From Acidobacteriota bacterium (GTDB taxonomy: Bacteria > Acidobacteriota > Vicinamibacteria > Vicinamibacterales > UBA8438): 57,035 nt of DNA. Position 1 is the first letter of the stretch. The number at the start of each line of letters is the position of its first letter. Positions 54,255 to 57,035 of the stretch are shown here, one piece after another. Below the pieces are notes generated by a model. The model made no database searches, was not told the DNA's origin, and worked only from the letters and a program-made list of their open reading frames with translations. Position numbers and translations under genes: made by a program. Location: contig VXME01000151.1 of the NCBI GenBank assembly GCA_009861545.1, positions 1-57,035 on the forward strand. Direction: 5' to 3'.

Positions 54255-57035
54255 TCAGACGGTGGCGACGACCTTCTCCACGGTGAACGACTCGACCACG
54301 TCGCCGATCTTCAGGTCGGCGAACCGCTCGAAAGCCAGACCGCACTCCATTCCGCCCCGCACCTCGTTGACGTCGTCCTTGAAGCGCCGCAGGGATCCGA
54401 TGCGTCCCTCGTGGACCACCACGCCGTCCCTCACGATCCGGGCCTGGGCGTCGCCGGCGCGCGTGATGATCCCCTCGGTGACCATGCAGCCTGCCGCGGT
54501 GCCGAACTTCGGAATCTTGAACGTCTGCCGAATCTCGGCGGCGCCCAGCTTGACCTCCTTCGTGGTCGGATCGAGCAGTCCGGCCAAGGCCTTCTTGAGC
54601 TCGTCGGTCACGTCGTAGATCACCGAATGGAGGCGGATGTCGACGCCCTCGCGTTCGGCGACGCCGGTGGCGTTGCGATCGGGGCGCACGTTGAATCCGA
54701 CGATGATCGCGTTCGAGGTCGAGGCGAGCAGCACGTCCCATTCGCTGATGGCGCCGACGCCGGTATGGATGATGCGCGTCTTGACGCGCTCGTCGCCCAG
54801 CTTGCCGAGCGAGTCGGCCAGCACTTCGGCGGAGCCCTGCACGTCCGCCTTGATGATGATCGGCAGCTCCTTGGCCTCGCCCTCCGTCAACTGCTGCTGG
54901 AGAGACTCGAGCGTCAGCCGCTGGCCGCGGCCGCCGAGCGCCTTCTCCTTGGCCTGGTTCTGCCGCAGCACGGCGATCTGGCGCGCCTTGGCGGCGTCCG
55001 TCACGGCCTGGAAGGCATCGCCGGGCTGCGGCAGCCCGGTCAGGCCGAGCACCTCCACCGGGCTGGACGGACCCACTTCGTCGGTCTTCTGCAACCGGTC
55101 GTCCAGCAGCGCGCGCACGCGCCCGACCACGACGCCGGCTATGAAGTTGTCGCCGACGCGCAGCGTGCCGTCCTGCACCAGGATCGTGGCGACCGGACCG
55201 CGTCCGCGGTCCACCTTGGCCTCGAGAACGGTGCCGGTCGCGGCCCGTTTCGGGTTCGCTTTCTGCTCCTCGAGCTCGGTCACCAGGAGGATCATCTCCA
55301 GGAGCCCGTCGAGGTTGTCCCGCTTCTTCGCGGAGAGCGGCACGGTCACCGTCGACCCGCCCCAGTCCTCGGGGGTGAGCCCGCGCTCGGCCAACTCCTT
55401 CTTGACGCGATCCAGGTTGGCGTCGGCCTTGTCGATCTTGTTGATGGCGACGATGATCGGGACCTTGGCCGCCTGTGCGTGGTCGATCGCTTCCTGCGTC
55501 TGCGGCATCACGCCGTCGTCGGCGGCCACGACCAGGATGACGATGTCGGTCACCTGCGCGCCGCGCGCGCGCATCAAGGTGAACGCCTCGTGGCCCGGCG
55601 TGTCGAGGAAGACGATCCGGCGGCCGGTCACCTCCACTGCGTACGCGCCGATGTGCTGCGTGATGCCGCCGGCCTCGCCCTCGGCGACCTTCGTCTCGCG
55701 GATGGCGTCGAGCAGGGTCGTTTTTCCGTGGTCGACGTGGCCCATGACCGTGACGACCGGGGCACGGACGATCAGATCGTCGGGCCTGGTCTCCTCGGCC
55801 TCGATGACCACCATCTCTTCCTCGAACGTGCGCATCTTCACGTCCGCCCCGAACTCCCGGGCGATGGTCGTCGCCGTCTCGGAGTCGAGCGTGGTGTTGA
55901 TGGTCATCATCACGCGCCGCTCTATCAGCTTCTTCAGCACGTCCTTCGGCTTGACCTCGAGGCGCTCCGCCAGATCCTTGACGGTCATGCCCTCGGCCAA
56001 CGTGATGGTTCGTGTCACCGGGGGCGGCGGCGCCGGCGTGGCCGGCGTCTGCGTACGCGTTCGCCGGTACTGCGCGCGGCGTCCGCCCGGCCTGTGGTGC
56101 GGTCTCGGCGGTGGGCGGTAGCCGACCGCCGGCCGCGGCGGCAGCGGCCGCGGCGCCGCCGGCGGGCGCACGGGCTGGGACGGCAGCGGCCGTGGTCCTC
56201 CGAGCGGTGGCCTCGCGGCCGGGCCGGTCACTCCTGTGGCGACCTGCGGCGTGACCGGCCGCACCGGCGGTCTCGGCGGCGCCGGCGGCGTTGCCGCGCG
56301 CGGCTTGACCGGCTTGGGTTCCTCGATGCGCAGGCGCAGTCGCGGCGGCACGACCCGCCCCGTGGGACGCAATGCGAGTCCCGACCCGGGACGCTTCGCC
56401 GGGCTGGGGACGGTGGGCTGCGCGGGTGCAGCCGCCCGCGGGGGCGCCGGGGGAGACGTCGCTGCCGGCGCCGGCGGCGTGGGAGTTGCAATCTTCGGGG
56501 CCGCAAGGGGCTTCGCCTCGGCGGCGGCTCGGGTCGTTTCCTCGGTCTGCTGTAGCGGCATGCCTTCCACTTCGATACGGGGCGGCTCGACCCTTGCCCG
56601 CGGCGGTTCCTCGATGGGCGCCGGGGCCGGATCGACGCTTGCGCGCGGGGTCTCCTCGACCCTCGTGGGCGGGGTCTCCTCGACCTTCGTGGGGGGAGTC
56701 TCCTCGACCTTCGTGGAGGGAGCCTCCTCGACCCTGATGCGCGGAGATTCCTCGATCCTGATGCGCGGGGGCTCCTGCAACTTCTCGCGGGGCGGCTCGA
56801 TCTCCATGCGCGGAGCGCCCTCGGCCGCCTGCGGGGCCGCTTCTACCGTTGCCGGAGGCGCTCCGGCCTCTGTGCGGGCCGCTTCCTCGATCGGAACGGG
56901 CGTCGGCTCGGCGACTTCACCGGCTGGCGCGGGCGGCTCCTCCACGCGAATACGGGGCGTCTCGACCCGGAGCCGGGGTGCCCCCTCGACCCGCAGCCGA
57001 GGCGTCGCGGGGAGCGTCCGCGGTGGGGCCGGGGG
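54255..57035 (-). CDS. infB: Translation initiation factor IF-2, 5' end outside window
   Basis: IF-2 brings initiator tRNA to the 30S subunit. The G domain has [29 protein letters not shown] and INKID, followed by domains II-IV. The N-terminal IF2-N domain ([20 protein letters not shown]) lies before it. Upstream of that is a 300-residue Pro/Ala/Glu-rich region that stays in frame to the window edge (926 codons from stop to the edge); the usual start is therefore not seen. The GTG at 56945 is internal, not the start. This is the first gene of the downstream operon ylxP-rbfA-nrnA-truB-rpsO-pnp. Confidence 0.96.
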   Translation of the reverse strand, partial: PPAPPRTLPATPRLRVEGAPRLRVETPRIRVEEPPAPAGEVAEPTPVPIEEAARTEAGAPPATVEAAPQAAEGAPRMEIEPPREKLQEPPRIRIEESPRIRVEEAPSTKVEETPPTKVEETPPTRVEETPRASVDPAPAPIEEPPRARVEPPRIEVEGMPLQQTEETTRAAAEAKPLAAPKIATPTPPAPAATSPPAPPRAAAPAQPTVPSPAKRPGSGLALRPTGRVVPPRLRLRIEEPKPVKPRAATPPAPPRPPVRPVTPQVATGVTGPAARPPLGGPRPLPSQPVRPPAAPRPLPPRPAVGYRPPPRPHHRPGGRRAQYRRTRTQTPATPAPPPPVTRTITLAEGMTVKDLAERLEVKPKDVLKKLIERRVMMTINTTLDSETATTIAREFGADVKMRTFEEEMVVIEAEETRPDDLIVRAPVVTVMGHVDHGKTTLLDAIRETKVAEGEAGGITQHIGAYAVEVTGRRIVFLDTPGHEAFTLMRARGAQVTDIVILVVAADDGVMPQTQEAIDHAQAAKVPIIVAINKIDKADANLDRVKKELAERGLTPEDWGGSTVTVPLSAKKRDNLDGLLEMILLVTELEEQKANPKRAATGTVLEAKVDRGRGPVATILVQDGTLRVGDNFIAGVVVGRVRALLDDRLQKTDEVGPSSPVEVLGLTGLPQPGDAFQAVTDAAKARQIAVLRQNQAKEKALGGRGQRLTLESLQQQLTEGEAKELPIIIKADVQGSAEVLADSLGKLGDERVKTRIIHTGVGAISEWDVLLASTSNAIIVGFNVRPDRNATGVAEREGVDIRLHSVIYDVTDELKKALAGLLDPTTKEVKLGAAEIRQTFKIPKFGTAAGCMVTEGIITRAGDAQARIVRDGVVVHEGRIGSLRRFKDDVNEVRGGMECGLAFERFADLKIGDVVESFTVEKVVATV
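56651..56770. repeat. Five 24-bp tandem repeats in infB
   Basis: Units starting at 56651, 56675, 56699, 56723 and 56747 are each 24 bases long and begin TCTCCTCGAC or a close variant. They encode eight-residue units of the pattern (P)-R/T-x-V-E-E-x-P in the flexible N-terminal region of IF-2. The first three units are almost identical. Further degenerate copies ([23 protein letters not shown]) run to the window end. Confidence 0.8.

Noticed and set aside
56651-56770. 24-bp repeats considered as a CRISPR array
   Set aside because: The units are directly adjacent with no spacers and keep the infB reading frame.

Overview
This 57 kb window is GC-rich chromosomal DNA from a Gram-negative-type bacterium. 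It encodes a Tat system, an OmpA-family outer-membrane protein with a signal peptide, an efflux adaptor and type IV pili. Codon usage, the EF-G-2-type paralog, a VKOR-thioredoxin fusion, a YIP1-adaptor-FtsX cassette, an archaeal-type prolyl-tRNA synthetase and a pyruvoyl arginine decarboxylase all together suggest Acidobacteriota, possibly Vicinamibacteria. That placement is an inference from gene content and was not tested. No tRNA, rRNA, CRISPR array, prophage or insertion sequence was recognised. No stretch longer than 300 bases lacks a gene; the longest gap is the divergent 257 bases at 22964-23220.

Positions 1-16225 (+) are the fused S10, spc and alpha ribosomal operons. They run from the 3' end of tuf through rpsJ-rplC-rplD-rplW-rplB-rpsS-rplV-rpsC-rplP-rpmC-rpsQ, rplN-rplX-rplE-rpsN-rpsH-rplF-rplR-rpsE-rpmD-rplO-secY-adk-map, and rpmJ-rpsM-rpsK-rpsD-rpoA-rplQ. 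Stop/start overlaps (ATGA, GTGA, TGATG) are frequent. infA is missing from its usual place between map and rpmJ. L22 carries a 130-residue Pro/Glu tail. A 16-codon ORF with a strong Shine-Dalgarno site ends on the rplN start codon, and a weaker 39-codon candidate fills the rpsK-rpsD gap.

Positions 16222-22963 (-) hold an EF-G-2-type GTPase whose stop codon overlaps that of rplQ tail to tail. Next comes an export cassette of YIP1 membrane protein, periplasmic adaptor and two MacB/FtsX permeases, with no ATPase gene in the window.

Positions 23149-35920 (+) start with a pyruvoyl-dependent arginine decarboxylase and continue into a type IV pilus region: pilB-pilT-pilC-pilA, a VKOR-DsbA-like disulfide enzyme, an ABC ATPase and permease, a membrane-anchored repeat protein, prepilin peptidase pilD, and three minor-pilin-like genes. 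The pilin has two cysteines and the disulfide enzyme sits next to it. The ABC pair recalls the PilG/H/I exporter of Myxococcus pilus clusters.

Positions 35921-48942 contain a hairpin cluster between convergent genes, aroB (-), proS (+), an OmpA-family protein (-), a pair of strong hairpins, tatC and tatA (-), the carboxy-terminal protease ctpA (+), smc (+) with a coupled 19-codon leader ORF, and an M48 membrane metalloprotease (+).

Positions 48962-57035 (-) are the classic translation and RNA operon, transcribed infB (5' end outside the window)-ylxP-rbfA-nrnA-truB-rpsO-pnp. The IF-2 N-terminal region contains five 24-bp tandem repeats.
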